Shown: positions 1 to 9,252 of the stretch, piece after piece | How positions within the stretch are numbered: position 1 is the stretch's first letter | Layout of the letters: the number at the start of each line of letters is the position of its first letter | NCBI RefSeq assembly: GCF_000143885.2 | Contig: NC_018581.1 | Coordinates: 4,526,001-4,590,000 of the forward strand | Origin: Gordonia sp. KTR9 | GTDB taxonomy: Bacteria > Actinomycetota > Actinomycetes > Mycobacteriales > Mycobacteriaceae | Length of the DNA stretch: 64,000 nucleotides | Direction of reading: 5' to 3' | The notes under the pieces: model-generated | The model's database searches: none | Told to the model about the DNA's origin: nothing | Seen by the model: only the letters and a program-made list of their open reading frames with translations | Program-made: the position numbers and the translations under genes

Positions 1-410
1 ACGAACTCGCACTCCGCCATCTGGACGCCGCCGGCCAGGCGATCACCGCGATTCTCGACGCCCACCCCGCCGGTTCGCGTCCGTGGCCGGAGGTGATGCG
101 CGCGGTGATCGAGGTGGCGGTGCACGAGAACTCGACCCACGGCCGTGCCCACGGACGCCTGCGTGAACTGGCCGACCCGGCACGCCTCGCAGCCGGGTAC
201 ACCGCCCTCGTGGACAGCCTGATCGAGCGGCTGAGCGCTCATCTCGTCGCCGACGGCTGGACGGCGGACTCCGCGGTCACCGACCTACGGCTCGCGTTCG
301 CGGCGGTCGACGCCCAGGTCCATCAGCTGGCCGGCACCGACCTGGCCGGCGGCGAACTGACCGACCGCATCACGGCCTACACCGAGGCCGCACTCCGCGG
401 GGACCGGTGA
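1..410 (+). CDS. TetR-type transcriptional regulator, C-terminal fragment (5' end outside window)
   Basis: The open frame runs in from the left edge (codons begin at base 3) and ends at TGA 408-410, so only the last 135 or so residues are seen. The all-helical sequence with a conserved HEN segment and an acidic amphipathic end resembles the ligand-binding/dimerisation half of TetR/AcrR regulators. The DNA-binding half is not in the window, so the family call is an inference. The ATG near base 96 is internal and should not be taken as the start. It converges on coaX with an 18-bp gap. Confidence 0.5.
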   Translation, partial: ELALRHLDAAGQAITAILDAHPAGSRPWPEVMRAVIEVAVHENSTHGRAHGRLRELADPARLAAGYTALVDSLIERLSAHLVADGWTADSAVTDLRLAFAAVDAQVHQLAGTDLAGGELTDRITAYTEAALRGDR

Positions 411-428
411 TCACCGCGGTTCGTGAGA

Positions 429-1232
429 TCACTTTCCGCGACGCGGATTGGCCTTGGCCCGTTCGTGGACCAGGCGCAGACCCTCCAGGGTCAGATGCGG
501 GTGATGATCGGTGAGCGAACGGCATTCGTCGAACATGAGCGGTGCGAGGTAGCCGGTCGCGACGACGGTCACATCGTCGCCGTCGAATCCGGGGACGGTG
601 TCGCAGACACGGTCGACCAGGCCGTCCACCTGACCGGCGAAGCCGTAGAGGATGCCCGACTGCAGCGCCTCGACCGTGTTCTTGCCGAGCACGCCGCGCG
701 GCGGCATGAGCTCGACCTTGCGAACGGTCACCGTGTGCTCGGAGAGGGCCTCGACAGCGAGATTCACCCCGGGCGCGATCGCCCCGCCGAGGAACTCGCC
801 CGACGCGGACACCGCGTCGACGACCGTTGCCGTGCCGAACGCGACCACGATGCAGGGCCCGCCGAATTCATGATGTGCGGCCAGACAATTGGAGACCCGG
901 TCGGTGCCGACCTCCTTGGGATTGTCGACCAGGAGCGGAACGCCGGTGCGCACGCCTGGTTCGAGCAGCACGTGCGGACCGTTGCCGAAGTAGCGCGGCA
1001 CCATGACGCGGAGCTCGCGCAGGAGCGACGGCACCGTCGACAACGCGCTCACACCGGTGACCTGGTCGATGTCGTCGCCGAGCATGCCGCGGAACGCCCA
1101 CGCCAGTTCGTCGGCGGTGTAGTGCGGGTCGGTGTGGATTCGCCAGTCACGCACCAGACGTGCGTGATCCCCCACCCCCGCGTACACGCCGAGATGGATG
1201 TTGGTGTTCCCGACGTCGACGGTGAGCAGCAT
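429..1232 (-). CDS. coaX: type III pantothenate kinase CoaX
   Basis: Cytosolic kinase that phosphorylates pantothenate, the first step of CoA synthesis. The 267 residues match the usual type III length. The N-terminal phosphate-binding motif DVGNTN (residues 6-11), the central VGTDR motif and a later FGTATVVD segment are all present, as in the ASKHA-fold family. The gene lies 17 bp downstream of panD and is the last gene of the reverse-strand run DUF2520-panC-panD-coaX. Pantothenate is therefore made and then phosphorylated by products of one transcript. The same order is known in mycobacteria (Rv3600c-Rv3603c, recalled). Confidence 0.95.
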   Translation of the reverse strand: MLLTVDVGNTNIHLGVYAGVGDHARLVRDWRIHTDPHYTADELAWAFRGMLGDDIDQVTGVSALSTVPSLLRELRVMVPRYFGNGPHVLLEPGVRTGVPLLVDNPKEVGTDRVSNCLAAHHEFGGPCIVVAFGTATVVDAVSASGEFLGGAIAPGVNLAVEALSEHTVTVRKVELMPPRGVLGKNTVEALQSGILYGFAGQVDGLVDRVCDTVPGFDGDDVTVVATGYLAPLMFDECRSLTDHHPHLTLEGLRLVHERAKANPRRGK

Positions 1233-1249
1233 CGAAAGTTGTTGCCGCG

Positions 1250-1690
1250 TCAGAGCGAGGCGTCGGCGAAGATCGGACTGTCGAGGTGACGCGGGTCCAG
1301 CAGACCCGACCCCTCGGGCACGTCGGCCGGGTCGTCGCCCGTGGTCACGATGCGGTTCTGCGCGTCGACGAACACGACGTTCGGCGAGTACTCACGCAGT
1401 TCGGCCGCGTCGAGCATGCTGTAGGCGATGATGATGACGAGATCGCCCGGGTGGACGAGATGCGCTGCCGCGCCGTTGATCCCGATGACACCGCTGCCAC
1501 GCTCACCGGCGATCGCGTAGGTCACGAGCCGGGCACCGTTGTCGATGTCGACGATGGTGACCTGCTCGCCCTCGAGCAGGCCCGCGGCATCGAGCAGGTC
1601 GGAGTCGATGGTGACCGAACCGACATAGTGCAGATCGGCCTGGGTCACGGTGGCGCGGTGGATCTTCGAGGTCATCATGGTGCGCAACAT
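1250..1690 (-). CDS. panD: aspartate 1-decarboxylase precursor PanD
   Basis: Makes beta-alanine from aspartate for pantothenate synthesis. The pro-enzyme cleaves itself between Gly24 and Ser25, in the motif HYVGSVTID, to create the pyruvoyl cofactor. I chose the ATG at 1690 because it puts the cleavage serine at position 25, as in known PanD, and leaves a GAGGG ribosome site about 10 nt upstream. The ATG at 1696 overlaps the panC stop (ATGA) but would sit too close to that site. Protein of 146 residues. It is translated with panC and coaX. Confidence 0.95.
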   Translation of the reverse strand: MLRTMMTSKIHRATVTQADLHYVGSVTIDSDLLDAAGLLEGEQVTIVDIDNGARLVTYAIAGERGSGVIGINGAAAHLVHPGDLVIIIAYSMLDAAELREYSPNVVFVDAQNRIVTTGDDPADVPEGSGLLDPRHLDSPIFADASL

Positions 1691-1692
1691 GG

Positions 1693-2667
1693 TCATCGTC
1701 CCTCTGTCGTGGTTGTGGTGGCATTGGTCCAGGCAAGTTCTTCTTCGAGCGCGGCGACTCCGCCGACCGTCACACCGACGTTGTCGATCAGGCGCGCGTT
1801 GCCGAGCCGCGCCGCGACGAGCAATCGTCCCGGTCCCTTCTCCGGCGGTTCGTCGAGCTGGCGTCCGCGCAGGGCGAGATAGTCGACCTCGATCTCGGGC
1901 ACCGTGGCCAGCACCGACTGCGCGGCAGCCAGAATGGCGTCCCGGCCGCCCTCGGCCGCATGGGCGCCCGCGACGAGCGACGCCGAGATGGCCGTCGCCA
2001 GCTCGCGCTGCTCCGGGGTGAGGTAGCGGTTGCGCGACGACATGGCCAGCCCGTCGGATTCGCGAACGGTCGGAACCCCCACGATGTCGACGTCGAGGTT
2101 CAGATCGGTCACCATCTGCTTGATGAGCACCAGCTGCTGATAGTCCTTCTCGCCGAAGAACGCCGCGTTCGGTCCGACGATGTTGAGTAGCTTGAGGACC
2201 ACGGTCAGCATCCCCGAGAAGTGCGTCGGACGCGAGACCCCGTCCAGGATTCCGCCCGCCTCCCCCGGGTGGACCGTCGTACGCGGGCCGTTCGGGTACA
2301 TCGACGACGCGGACGGCGCGAAGACCAACTCGACGCCCAGCGGCTCCAGCAGCGCGAGGTCGGCGTCGAGGGTGCGCGGATAGGCGTCGAGGTCCTCGCC
2401 GGCGCCGAATTGCAGGGGGTTGACGAAGATGGACACCACGACGACCGTGTTGCCCTTCGCCTTGGCGGCCCGGACGAGTTCGAGATGGCCGGCGTGCAGG
2501 GCGCCCATGGTCGGAACGAGCACGACGCGCTTGCCCGACGCGCGGAGCGCGCGGGTGACGCGGGTCAGGGACGCCGGCTCACGATGCACGGTCATCCGCC
2601 CGGCCGAGTAGGTGGGCTGTTGCTCGAGCGGGCCGCTCACGCCGCCTCCTCCGCTTGGTGATGTCAT
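1693..2667 (-). CDS. panC: pantothenate synthetase PanC
   Basis: ATP-dependent condensation of pantoate and beta-alanine into pantothenate. The nucleotidyltransferase motifs are plain: GALHAGH (HIGH-type), FGEKDYQQL, and the KMSKS-like MSSRN loop. Length is 324 residues. The roughly 25 N-terminal residues before MTVHREP are Gly/Pro-rich and may be an extension. The ATG at 2667 overlaps the stop of the DUF2520 gene by 4 bp (ATGA), which supports this start. panB (ketopantoate hydroxymethyltransferase) is not in the window. Confidence 0.95.
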   Translation of the reverse strand: MTSPSGGGGVSGPLEQQPTYSAGRMTVHREPASLTRVTRALRASGKRVVLVPTMGALHAGHLELVRAAKAKGNTVVVVSIFVNPLQFGAGEDLDAYPRTLDADLALLEPLGVELVFAPSASSMYPNGPRTTVHPGEAGGILDGVSRPTHFSGMLTVVLKLLNIVGPNAAFFGEKDYQQLVLIKQMVTDLNLDVDIVGVPTVRESDGLAMSSRNRYLTPEQRELATAISASLVAGAHAAEGGRDAILAAAQSVLATVPEIEVDYLALRGRQLDEPPEKGPGRLLVAARLGNARLIDNVGVTVGGVAALEEELAWTNATTTTTEGR

Positions 2668-3728
2668 CGGTCCTCCAGTGCGTCGATCAACGCCTTCGGC
2701 GCATGGGTGTGGTCCGCGGCGCGTCGGGCGAGTGTGCGGTAGGCGTCGGCGATACCGTGCGGTCCCGTCCCGCCGGGAACGGTGCGCAGCGCTGCCAGGT
2801 GCCGGGTGACCGCGGGCGCGTCACCGCGGGCGACCGGCCCGGTCAGTGCCGACGGCCCCAGTTCCAGCACATTGCGCAGCGACGCCGCGACCAGCGGGCC
2901 GAGGATGCGTTCGGCAAGGCGGTTGCCGTGTCCGTCAACGGTCGCGGTGTCACGGCCGGAGTGGTCGATCGCGGCGTTGAGCGCGACGACCGCGTCGGAG
3001 ATCAGGGCGATCAGATGGTTGGCGCCGTGCGCGAGGGCGGCGTGGTAGAGCGTGCGATCGGCTTCGGCGATCCGGACCGGGTCGCCGCCCATCTCCAGGA
3101 CCAGCGACGATGCGATCGCCTCACCCACCGCGTCGGCGGCGGTGATCGCGAAGCAGGCATTGGTGAGGCGAGCCGTGTCGTCCTCGGAGCCGACGAACGT
3201 CATCGCGGGATGCAGGGCGATCGCGAGGGCCCCGCGATCGGTCAGCGGTTGCAGCACGGCCACTCCGTGCGCGCCCGCGGTGTGCGCGACGATCGTCCCG
3301 GGCCGGAGCGAATCGGACGCGGCGATCTCGTCGACGACGGCACCCAGGGTCGCGTCGGGCACGCTGACCAGTAACAGCTCGGACCGTGCGACGACCTCGT
3401 CGAGATCGAGGATCTCGGAATCGGGGAGCCGGCGCGCGGCGCGGCCACGGGACTCGGGCGAGCGGGCGACGACGGCGCCGACCACGTGCCCGGCCTTCTC
3501 CAGTGCCTCACCCAACGCCGTTCCGACGCGGCCGGCAGACACGAGACCGACGGTGAGTCGGGCGGGGGCCGGCAGGTTCGTCATGCCGGCAAACGGATCG
3601 GTGGAAGCGGACCGGGGATACGCGTCGTCCGCGAACGGGTGATGGGCGTGCAGATCATCGCCGAAGGAGTCATCGCCACCGGTCCGCCGTGCAGACGGCA
3701 TACCGGCATCACCGCTCGGTGAGGTCAC
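2664..3728 (-). CDS. Rossmann-like and DUF2520 domain protein
   Basis: An NAD(P)-binding fold begins near residue 55 with [12 protein letters not shown] (a GxxxxGxxG variant). It is followed by a 6-phosphogluconate-dehydrogenase-like helical DUF2520 domain. The protein is uncharacterised, but this family is constantly found directly upstream of panC in actinobacteria (Rv3603c in M. tuberculosis, recalled). It may therefore serve pantoate formation as a ketopantoate reductase-like enzyme, which is an inference. The start is uncertain: GTG 3728 gives 354 residues, ATG 3701 is nine codons shorter, and ATG 3584 begins just before the Rossmann fold. The open frame also runs further upstream, but there it overlaps the divergent kinase gene. 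Confidence 0.85.
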   Translation of the reverse strand: MTSPSGDAGMPSARRTGGDDSFGDDLHAHHPFADDAYPRSASTDPFAGMTNLPAPARLTVGLVSAGRVGTALGEALEKAGHVVGAVVARSPESRGRAARRLPDSEILDLDEVVARSELLLVSVPDATLGAVVDEIAASDSLRPGTIVAHTAGAHGVAVLQPLTDRGALAIALHPAMTFVGSEDDTARLTNACFAITAADAVGEAIASSLVLEMGGDPVRIAEADRTLYHAALAHGANHLIALISDAVVALNAAIDHSGRDTATVDGHGNRLAERILGPLVAASLRNVLELGPSALTGPVARGDAPAVTRHLAALRTVPGGTGPHGIADAYRTLARRAADHTHAPKALIDALEDR

Positions 3729-3870
3729 CGCTGTCCTCCAGAGTGTCGTTCCAGTCCCGCCTCTGCCGGATCGACCGTCACGTGAGCGGACTCGTCGCGG
3801 CGGCGTCGGCACGGGTACCAGACGTTGCAGAGCAAGAGTAGGTCCGACACCGCGGCCGGTGCCAATGTCT

Positions 3871-3884
3871 GTGACAGGTGTCAC
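3871..3884. promoter_or_regulatory. perfect palindrome between DUF2520 gene and kinase gene
   Basis: GTGACA-GG-TGTCAC is a perfect 14-bp inverted repeat in the 286-bp divergent gap (3729-4014). It is about 80 bp upstream of the kinase promoter candidate. The shape suits a dimeric regulator, but no family can be assigned. The rest of this gap shows no open frame with coding bias. Confidence 0.35.
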
Positions 3885-3961
3885 CCCGTGGTGGGCCCGG
3901 GCTGCACCCCGGACATGTCGATCCAACGACCGAACCCCCGGTGACCTGGGCCGAAGCGGCG

Positions 3962-3967
3962 TAGTCT
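3962..3967 (+). promoter_or_regulatory. candidate -10 element for the Ser/Thr kinase gene
   Basis: TAGTCT fits the actinobacterial TANNNT -10 pattern. It would start a transcript near 3974, with a leader of about 40 nt before the ATG at 4015. Confidence 0.35.
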
Positions 3968-4014
3968 GAGGCGGCCGCCGTTCACCCCGACACGCCCACA
4001 CACGAAGGTCCGCC

Positions 4015-5412
4015 ATGAGCTTGGAACCGGGCACAGAGTTCGCCGGATACACGGTCGTGCGCAAGATCGGTGCCGGCGGCATGGGCGAGGTGTACCTCGT
4101 CCGCCATCCTCGGCTGCCCCGCCACGACGTCATCAAGGTGCTGGCCGAGCACGTGTCGAACGATCCGACCTTCCGCGCCCGGTTCACCCGCGAGGCCGAC
4201 CTCGCCGCCCAGCTCGACCATCCCTGCATCGTCAGCGTCTACGACCGTGGCGAGGTGGACGGACGCCTCTGGATCTCGATGCAGTACGTGCGCGGCACCG
4301 ACGCGGCGGCGCTGCTCTCCACCGTTCCCGGCGGCCTTCCACTCGCCGATGTGGCGGCGGTGGGCGACGCCATCGGTGCCGCCCTCGATCACGCTCACCG
4401 TTCCGGCCTGCTCCATCGCGACGTCAAGCCGGCCAACATCCTGATCAGCGCCGAAGAGCCCGGCCCGCGATTCCCGGGTGGATCCGTGCAACGACGAATC
4501 CGTCTGGCCGACTTCGGTATCGCCCGGTCGACCGACGGCGGCGCGACCTCACTCACCTCGACGGATCTGGTGATCGGGTCCTTCCCCTATTCGTCACCCG
4601 AACAACTCTCCGCCCAGACCCTCGATGCCCGCAGCGACGTGTACTCACTGTCCTGCAGCATCTTCGAATTACTCACCGGCACAGTACCCTTCAGCGCACG
4701 CACGCCCGCGATGATGATCCACCACCACCTCAGCACGCCACCCCCGGAGGTGTCCGCACTCCGGCCCGACGTACCCCGGGCGGTGTCCGACGTCGTGCGT
4801 TCCGGCCTCGCCAAGAACCGCGCGGACCGGCCACCGTCGGCGGGAGCGTTTGCCGCCGAACTCCGTTCGGCGATCGACACCACGACGTTCGTCCCCCGCT
4901 CCGACCGCACGATGCGCGCCCGAGCCCCCCTCGCACCGACATCCGCACCGACCCCGGCTCCGCTTCCCCCGACCGTCCACGCGTCCACCGCCGCGATTCC
5001 CACGGCCGCCGCGACCCCGCCGGGAAGCAACCCGGCGGGTCCCGCTCCGCCGTCGTCCCACCTGCGCGCGACGGCGTACTCCGAGTTGCCGGGGCACACT
5101 GTGCCACAGTATGTTCCGACTCCGTCGACGGAGCGGGCCTCGCGCGATCTCCCGGTGCTGGACCCGCCTGCGGCCGGCGCCGGCGCGTCCCGGCGGACCA
5201 CCGCGTCGCTCGCCTGCGGTGTGGTGGCGGTTCCGTTGAGCGTCGTCGGCGGGATGGGTCTGCCGGTCGGTGTGGCCGGTTGGTATCTGGCCGGTCGCGG
5301 TCAGCCGAGTTCGGCCGGACGGCTCGCGCGGGCGCTGTGTGCGCTGGGCATCGTCCTGAGTCTGGGGTTCATCGTGTTCACCGTCGGACGTGCCGTCACG
5401 ATGCAGTTCTGA
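4015..5412 (+). CDS. PknB-type serine/threonine protein kinase with C-terminal membrane segments
   Basis: Eukaryotic-type kinase of 465 residues. Residues 12-270 hold the kinase domain: the Gly loop GAGGMG (19-24), the ATP lysine K41 in VIKVL, the catalytic HRD (134-136) with KPAN, and DFG at 166-168. Then come SPEQ and a DVYSL segment. Residues 295-385 are a Pro/Ala/Ser-rich linker. The end (390-465) has two hydrophobic segments resembling DUF4190-type small membrane domains, so the kinase is tethered to the membrane. There is no PASTA or other extracellular sensor domain. It lies between the pan and fol blocks, a place where M. tuberculosis (recalled) has no kinase. Confidence 0.92.
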   Translation: MSLEPGTEFAGYTVVRKIGAGGMGEVYLVRHPRLPRHDVIKVLAEHVSNDPTFRARFTREADLAAQLDHPCIVSVYDRGEVDGRLWISMQYVRGTDAAALLSTVPGGLPLADVAAVGDAIGAALDHAHRSGLLHRDVKPANILISAEEPGPRFPGGSVQRRIRLADFGIARSTDGGATSLTSTDLVIGSFPYSSPEQLSAQTLDARSDVYSLSCSIFELLTGTVPFSARTPAMMIHHHLSTPPPEVSALRPDVPRAVSDVVRSGLAKNRADRPPSAGAFAAELRSAIDTTTFVPRSDRTMRARAPLAPTSAPTPAPLPPTVHASTAAIPTAAATPPGSNPAGPAPPSSHLRATAYSELPGHTVPQYVPTPSTERASRDLPVLDPPAAGAGASRRTTASLACGVVAVPLSVVGGMGLPVGVAGWYLAGRGQPSSAGRLARALCALGIVLSLGFIVFTVGRAVTMQF

Positions 5413-5442
5413 CCAGGATTCGTTGTCACAGCAGCGCTTTCG

Positions 5443-6258
5443 TCAGCGTCGATGGTCGGCGACACGGGTCTGCCGCGGGTCGCGATCCGGCCGGGACTGC
5501 TGCGGATCGCGCCCCTGCCGGGACAGGGCACCGAACACCGAATCCACCACCCAGAGGGTCACGATCCCCGCCACGACGTCGACCACATCGTCGAACGGTG
5601 AACGGAACCTCGGCGAGAACGGATCCAGTACCTGCGAGGCCGGAACGTCGAGCAGTCTCCCCGTGCCGTCGACGATCGCATCGACCGGATTCGACGCCCA
5701 GCCCTCGTAGGCGTTGATCGCCAACAGCGCGATGACCGGTATCGCGAGCAACCACCAGAATCCGCGCCGCCGCGCGACCGACCACGCCACGATCAGCAAC
5801 ACGACGAAGGCGGGCATGTTCTCCGAACAGAAGGTGAGGATCGGGTACTCCCCCGACCGCACCAGGACAGGCACCTGCCCGCCCCAGAATCCGAGTGCAC
5901 CGACCGCACCGATCACCACTGCAATACCCGATCGAAGGGGGCTCCGCGCCCAGATCCCCAGCACGAGAACCATGTACAGCGGCATCAGCGCCGTCAGCGA
6001 CCAGATGAGCAGCAGACTGGCCTCGGGGCCGTTGGCCTGTAGGTTCGCGTAGTACTCGGGGAACGGAGTGCCGTCGAGCGGGTCGAAAGCGAAGAGCCAC
6101 AGTACAGTCGGCCACCAGGCGATCACCGGCAGGAACAGGGCGGCGCTCACCAGTGACTGCTTGACCGCGTTCCCGCGGTCGGTGTGGCGGATCGCGGCGA
6201 AGGACGGACCGGACCCAGGCCCGAAACCGAACTCCCCACCAGCGAGCGTCTCGCTCAT
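5443..6258 (-). CDS. uncharacterised multi-pass membrane protein
   Basis: The 271 residues carry about six hydrophobic segments, roughly at residues 35-57, 82-106, 113-135, 145-160, 167-184 and 228-245. There is a large loop rich in Asp/Pro (about 190-225) and a charged Arg/Asp/Gln tail. I recognise no family. It converges on the kinase gene with a 30-bp gap, and with it separates the pan and fol clusters. The ATG at 6258 is the only good start. A role alongside the kinase is possible only by position. Confidence 0.75.
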   Translation of the reverse strand: MSETLAGGEFGFGPGSGPSFAAIRHTDRGNAVKQSLVSAALFLPVIAWWPTVLWLFAFDPLDGTPFPEYYANLQANGPEASLLLIWSLTALMPLYMVLVLGIWARSPLRSGIAVVIGAVGALGFWGGQVPVLVRSGEYPILTFCSENMPAFVVLLIVAWSVARRRGFWWLLAIPVIALLAINAYEGWASNPVDAIVDGTGRLLDVPASQVLDPFSPRFRSPFDDVVDVVAGIVTLWVVDSVFGALSRQGRDPQQSRPDRDPRQTRVADHRR

Positions 6259-6397
6259 ACGGGAATACTAGGGCGATCGTCCAACTCGCACGGGCTAATC
6301 CGTGGCGACGTCACAGATGTGACCCGAACGGATGACAGAACGTACAGCGATCGACCGCGAGCGTCCTCGCACGCCAGAACGCCCGGAGTGTCGGGCC

Positions 6398-7738
6398 TCA
6401 GCCGTTCCGGCGCCGGCGCCCGCCCCCGGACGTCTCCGTCTGCGAACGCAGCTGGTTCAGGAGTTCGGAGACCGGGAGCCCCGCCGAATGTGCGGACTCC
6501 GCGTCGTCGTCGGCCGCACGGCGTCGGCGGCCACCGCCGTAGGACTCCACGGCCCGGCCGCCGGGCTGGTTCTCATGGCGCCCCGCGGCACCGAGGAACG
6601 CGGGGGGCTCCACCTCGTCGGCGTCGGTGACGGGCGGGGCGTCGGTGACGGGCGGGGCATCGGTCTCCGGAGTGACGACAGGCTGCGCCCCGGTCGACCA
6701 CTCGTCGGTCGGGGTGTCGTCGGTGTAGAGCGGCTGGTCCGCGGGGTCGACCCGCGCCCGGGTCTCGGCGGATGGGGGTGTCGGCTCCTCGGCCTCGTTT
6801 CCGAGGTAGAAGCCGCCGGAGAACGGCAGCGACGTGGACTCCGCCTTACCCGCACCCGAGTCCCCGGTGGTCGAGTCGGAATGTTCGGTGTCGACGATCT
6901 CGGCGTCGGACACATCGGCGTCGGACACATCGGCCTGGGAGGCCTCGCCGCCTGACGCCCGGTCGCCGGCCGTGGAACCGGCCGACGCGTTCGTCTCGGC
7001 CACCTCGTCGGGCGAGACCTCGGTCGCGATACGGCCGGAGATCGGATCGTCGGTGACGATCGGGATCACCTCGGTCATCTCGTTGGGGTCGACCGAACCC
7101 GTGTGTCTACCGTCGTCCGCGGTGGGTGCGGTGGCCGCGAAGTCGCGGGCGGCGAGCGCCCCGTCGTCGGCGTAGGTGGCGCCATAGGAGGACACGCCGC
7201 CGAAGTCGCCGCCGAACGATGTCCCGGATCGGCGGGCGGTGCGGGATTCGTCGTTCAGGCCCGAGGCCAATTCGCGCATCTTCTCGCTGGACAGCGCGGC
7301 CCGCTGGTCCGGGAGCGGTTCGCCGAGGAGCATCTCCAGGCTGGACCGCAACGCCAGGACCTGAGCCTTCAATTCGGAGAGTTCCTCGTTCGACTCTGCG
7401 GTGACCTCCTTGCGGATGGTCGTCTCGACGTCGAGCTCGTACTGACGTCGTGCCGCGATCTCACGTTCCAGCTGCAATTCGTAGACGAGTCGCAGGTCCC
7501 GGCTCTTCGCCTCCGCACTCTCGGCCTGCCGCCGGAACTTGGTCACCAGGATCGCGCCGATGACGGCTGCCCAGAGCGCTGCGATGACCGCCAGCGAGCC
7601 GGTGATCGACAAACGGTCGGTGAAGACCATGAGGATGCTGGCCACCAGCGCGAGCACGATCAACAGGCCGAGCAACCACTGAGCCGGCGACCGACTCGAG
7701 CGGCGCGAGTCGGCGGCACGGCCGTTCGAGGTCGTCAT
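6398..7738 (-). CDS. DUF6779-like membrane protein with coiled coil and acidic tail
   Basis: The 446 residues begin with a basic start and two hydrophobic segments (about 20-66). A charged, Glu/Arg-rich helical stretch (70-165) looks like a coiled coil. The rest is a long Asp/Glu/Ser/Thr/Pro low-complexity region ending in a basic GGGRRRRNG tail. Its place next to the DUF3180 and folK genes matches Rv3604c of M. tuberculosis (recalled), described as a transmembrane protein rich in Ala, Arg and Pro. No enzyme motif is visible. A cell-envelope or cytoskeletal scaffold role is a guess. A short repeat (SDADVSDAEI-like) lies near residue 275. Confidence 0.75.
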   Translation of the reverse strand: MTTSNGRAADSRRSSRSPAQWLLGLLIVLALVASILMVFTDRLSITGSLAVIAALWAAVIGAILVTKFRRQAESAEAKSRDLRLVYELQLEREIAARRQYELDVETTIRKEVTAESNEELSELKAQVLALRSSLEMLLGEPLPDQRAALSSEKMRELASGLNDESRTARRSGTSFGGDFGGVSSYGATYADDGALAARDFAATAPTADDGRHTGSVDPNEMTEVIPIVTDDPISGRIATEVSPDEVAETNASAGSTAGDRASGGEASQADVSDADVSDAEIVDTEHSDSTTGDSGAGKAESTSLPFSGGFYLGNEAEEPTPPSAETRARVDPADQPLYTDDTPTDEWSTGAQPVVTPETDAPPVTDAPPVTDADEVEPPAFLGAAGRHENQPGGRAVESYGGGRRRRAADDDAESAHSAGLPVSELLNQLRSQTETSGGGRRRRNG

Positions 7739-7853
7739 GATCGTGAATTTACAGGCTGTGAGTACATTCGGACGTCAGGCGGGTGCGGAGTTTCTCAGAT
7801 AGTCCGCATGTTAGGCGATGCGTCGACGGGACGACCGCCGCTCCCGGCAACCG

Positions 7854-8369
7854 TCACGAATCGCCCACCGCGGACGGGTCGTCGGGGGCCCGGCAGCAGT
7901 ACTCGAGCCACAGCGCGGCACCGACGAGGACCGCCCCGCCGATCAGCCCGACGATGGCACCCGGCCGGTCGTGGTCGGCCGCGGCCAGATCGTGCTGACC
8001 GAGCAGGAACGCGAGCAATCCCAGCCAGACCCCGACCGCGATCGCACCGAGGATCGCAGAAGCCTTGGCCAGGGCCAGCACTCGCGCGGCCGTGAGCGGA
8101 TGGAGTTGTCCCCGGGCGCGACCCACATCGCGGGATTCGACCCGGGAGCGGACGACGAAGGCGATGACGATCTCGAGTGCCGCAAGCACATACAGCACGA
8201 CACCGGCGAGCAGCGGTAACGGCGGGAGATCGGAGTAGTTGTACCGCACCAGGATCCACGCGACGATCGCGGTGACCGCCGCGATCGCGGCCAGATCACG
8301 GACCCGGGTGGGGCCGAGGCCGGCCTCCTCGTCGTCCTGCTCCGGCCGGCGCGGATCCGGTGCACTCAC
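7854..8369 (-). CDS. DUF3180 membrane protein
   Basis: Membrane protein of 171 residues with four predicted spans: two adjacent ones after a charged N-terminus (about 27-75) and two near residues 100-155. The position directly after folK matches the DUF3180 family (Rv3605c, recalled), whose function is unknown. The GTG at 8369 overlaps the folK stop as GTGA, indicating translational coupling. The open frame extends further upstream, but that part lies inside folK. Confidence 0.85.
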   Translation of the reverse strand: MSAPDPRRPEQDDEEAGLGPTRVRDLAAIAAVTAIVAWILVRYNYSDLPPLPLLAGVVLYVLAALEIVIAFVVRSRVESRDVGRARGQLHPLTAARVLALAKASAILGAIAVGVWLGLLAFLLGQHDLAAADHDRPGAIVGLIGGAVLVGAALWLEYCCRAPDDPSAVGDS

Positions 8370-8884
8370 GGCTCGCCCCCGGTCAGGCGGCCGACCGGCT
8401 GCACCGCATCCCGCTCGGCGGCGTCGAGCCCGGCGACGAGATCGGCGACCGCGCGTTCGCCGGCCGGCGTCCACAGGGTGGCGTCCGGCTCGATCTCCAG
8501 CCACGGGACGAGGACGAAAGCCCGTTGCGCCGCACGGGGATGGGGCAGCGTCAGGTCCGGTCCGTCGGTCACGACAACTCCGTCAGAATCAGACACGGTG
8601 ATCACGTCGACGTCGAGAGTTCTTGGTCCCCAGCGGATCTCCCGCGTCCGCTCGGCCGCCCGCTCGAGTTCGAAACCACGCTCGAGCCACTGTCGGGCAT
8701 CGTACGGTCCGTCGACGACGAGCGTGATGTTGCGGAAGTCGTCCTGCTCGACCCCACCCCATGGGGGCGTCGAGTACACCGCGGACACCGCGACCAGCTC
8801 GTCGGCGAAGCCCTCGACGACCGAACGCAGGTGCGCGGTCGGGTCACCGACGTTGGACCCCGCCGAGAGCACCGCGCGGCTCAT
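8366..8884 (-). CDS. folK: 2-amino-4-hydroxy-6-hydroxymethyldihydropteridine diphosphokinase FolK
   Basis: Transfers pyrophosphate from ATP to 6-hydroxymethyl-dihydropterin in folate synthesis. The family signature [12 protein letters not shown] is complete, and the N-terminus [12 protein letters not shown] is typical. Protein of 172 residues. ATG 8884 overlaps the folB stop by 4 bp (ATGA), so this start is preferred over a longer reading inside folB. Confidence 0.96.
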   Translation of the reverse strand: MSRAVLSAGSNVGDPTAHLRSVVEGFADELVAVSAVYSTPPWGGVEQDDFRNITLVVDGPYDARQWLERGFELERAAERTREIRWGPRTLDVDVITVSDSDGVVVTDGPDLTLPHPRAAQRAFVLVPWLEIEPDATLWTPAGERAVADLVAGLDAAERDAVQPVGRLTGGEP

Positions 8885-9252
8885 CGCGTCCCCTTGCGGG
8901 AACGTCGGGTCACCACCGCGACGTCGTCGAAGGTCAGCGGGATCGGCGCCGACGGCTTGTGCACGGTCACCTCGCACGCACTGATGCGCTCGTCGGTCAT
9001 GATCGAGTCGGCCACCTCGGCGCCCACCTTCTCGATGAGGTTGCGCGGTTCGCCCCCGACGATGCCGGCGACCTGCTGCGCGAGCGCACCGTAGTCGACG
9101 GTGTCGGCGAGATCGTCGGACTCCCCCGCGGCCTGCAGATCCAGCCAGAGCACGACGTCGATGAAGAAGTCCTGGCCGTCGGCGCGCTCGTGGTCGAAGA
9201 CACCGTGATTGCCCCGGACCTTCAGCCCGCGCAGTTCGATCCGATCAGCCAT
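8881..9252 (-). CDS. folB: dihydroneopterin aldolase FolB
   Basis: Cleaves 7,8-dihydroneopterin to 6-hydroxymethyl-dihydropterin and glycolaldehyde. The 123 residues are the normal length. The start [23 protein letters not shown] and the catalytic-region tyrosine in DTVDYGAL are family hallmarks, and a lysine (HKPSAPIP) sits near the end. The gene overlaps folP by 8 bp upstream and folK by 4 bp downstream. Confidence 0.96.
   Translation of the reverse strand: MADRIELRGLKVRGNHGVFDHERADGQDFFIDVVLWLDLQAAGESDDLADTVDYGALAQQVAGIVGGEPRNLIEKVGAEVADSIMTDERISACEVTVHKPSAPIPLTFDDVAVVTRRSRKGTR

Noticed and set aside
405..416. CGGTGATCACCG palindrome as a terminator or operator
   Set aside because: It is short, spans the TetR fragment stop codon, and has no loop suitable for a terminator.
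3729..4229. N-terminal extension of the DUF2520 protein to 4229
   Set aside because: It would run through the divergent gap and into the kinase gene on the other strand. The translated sequence lacks family similarity, and good starts exist at 3728, 3701 and 3584.
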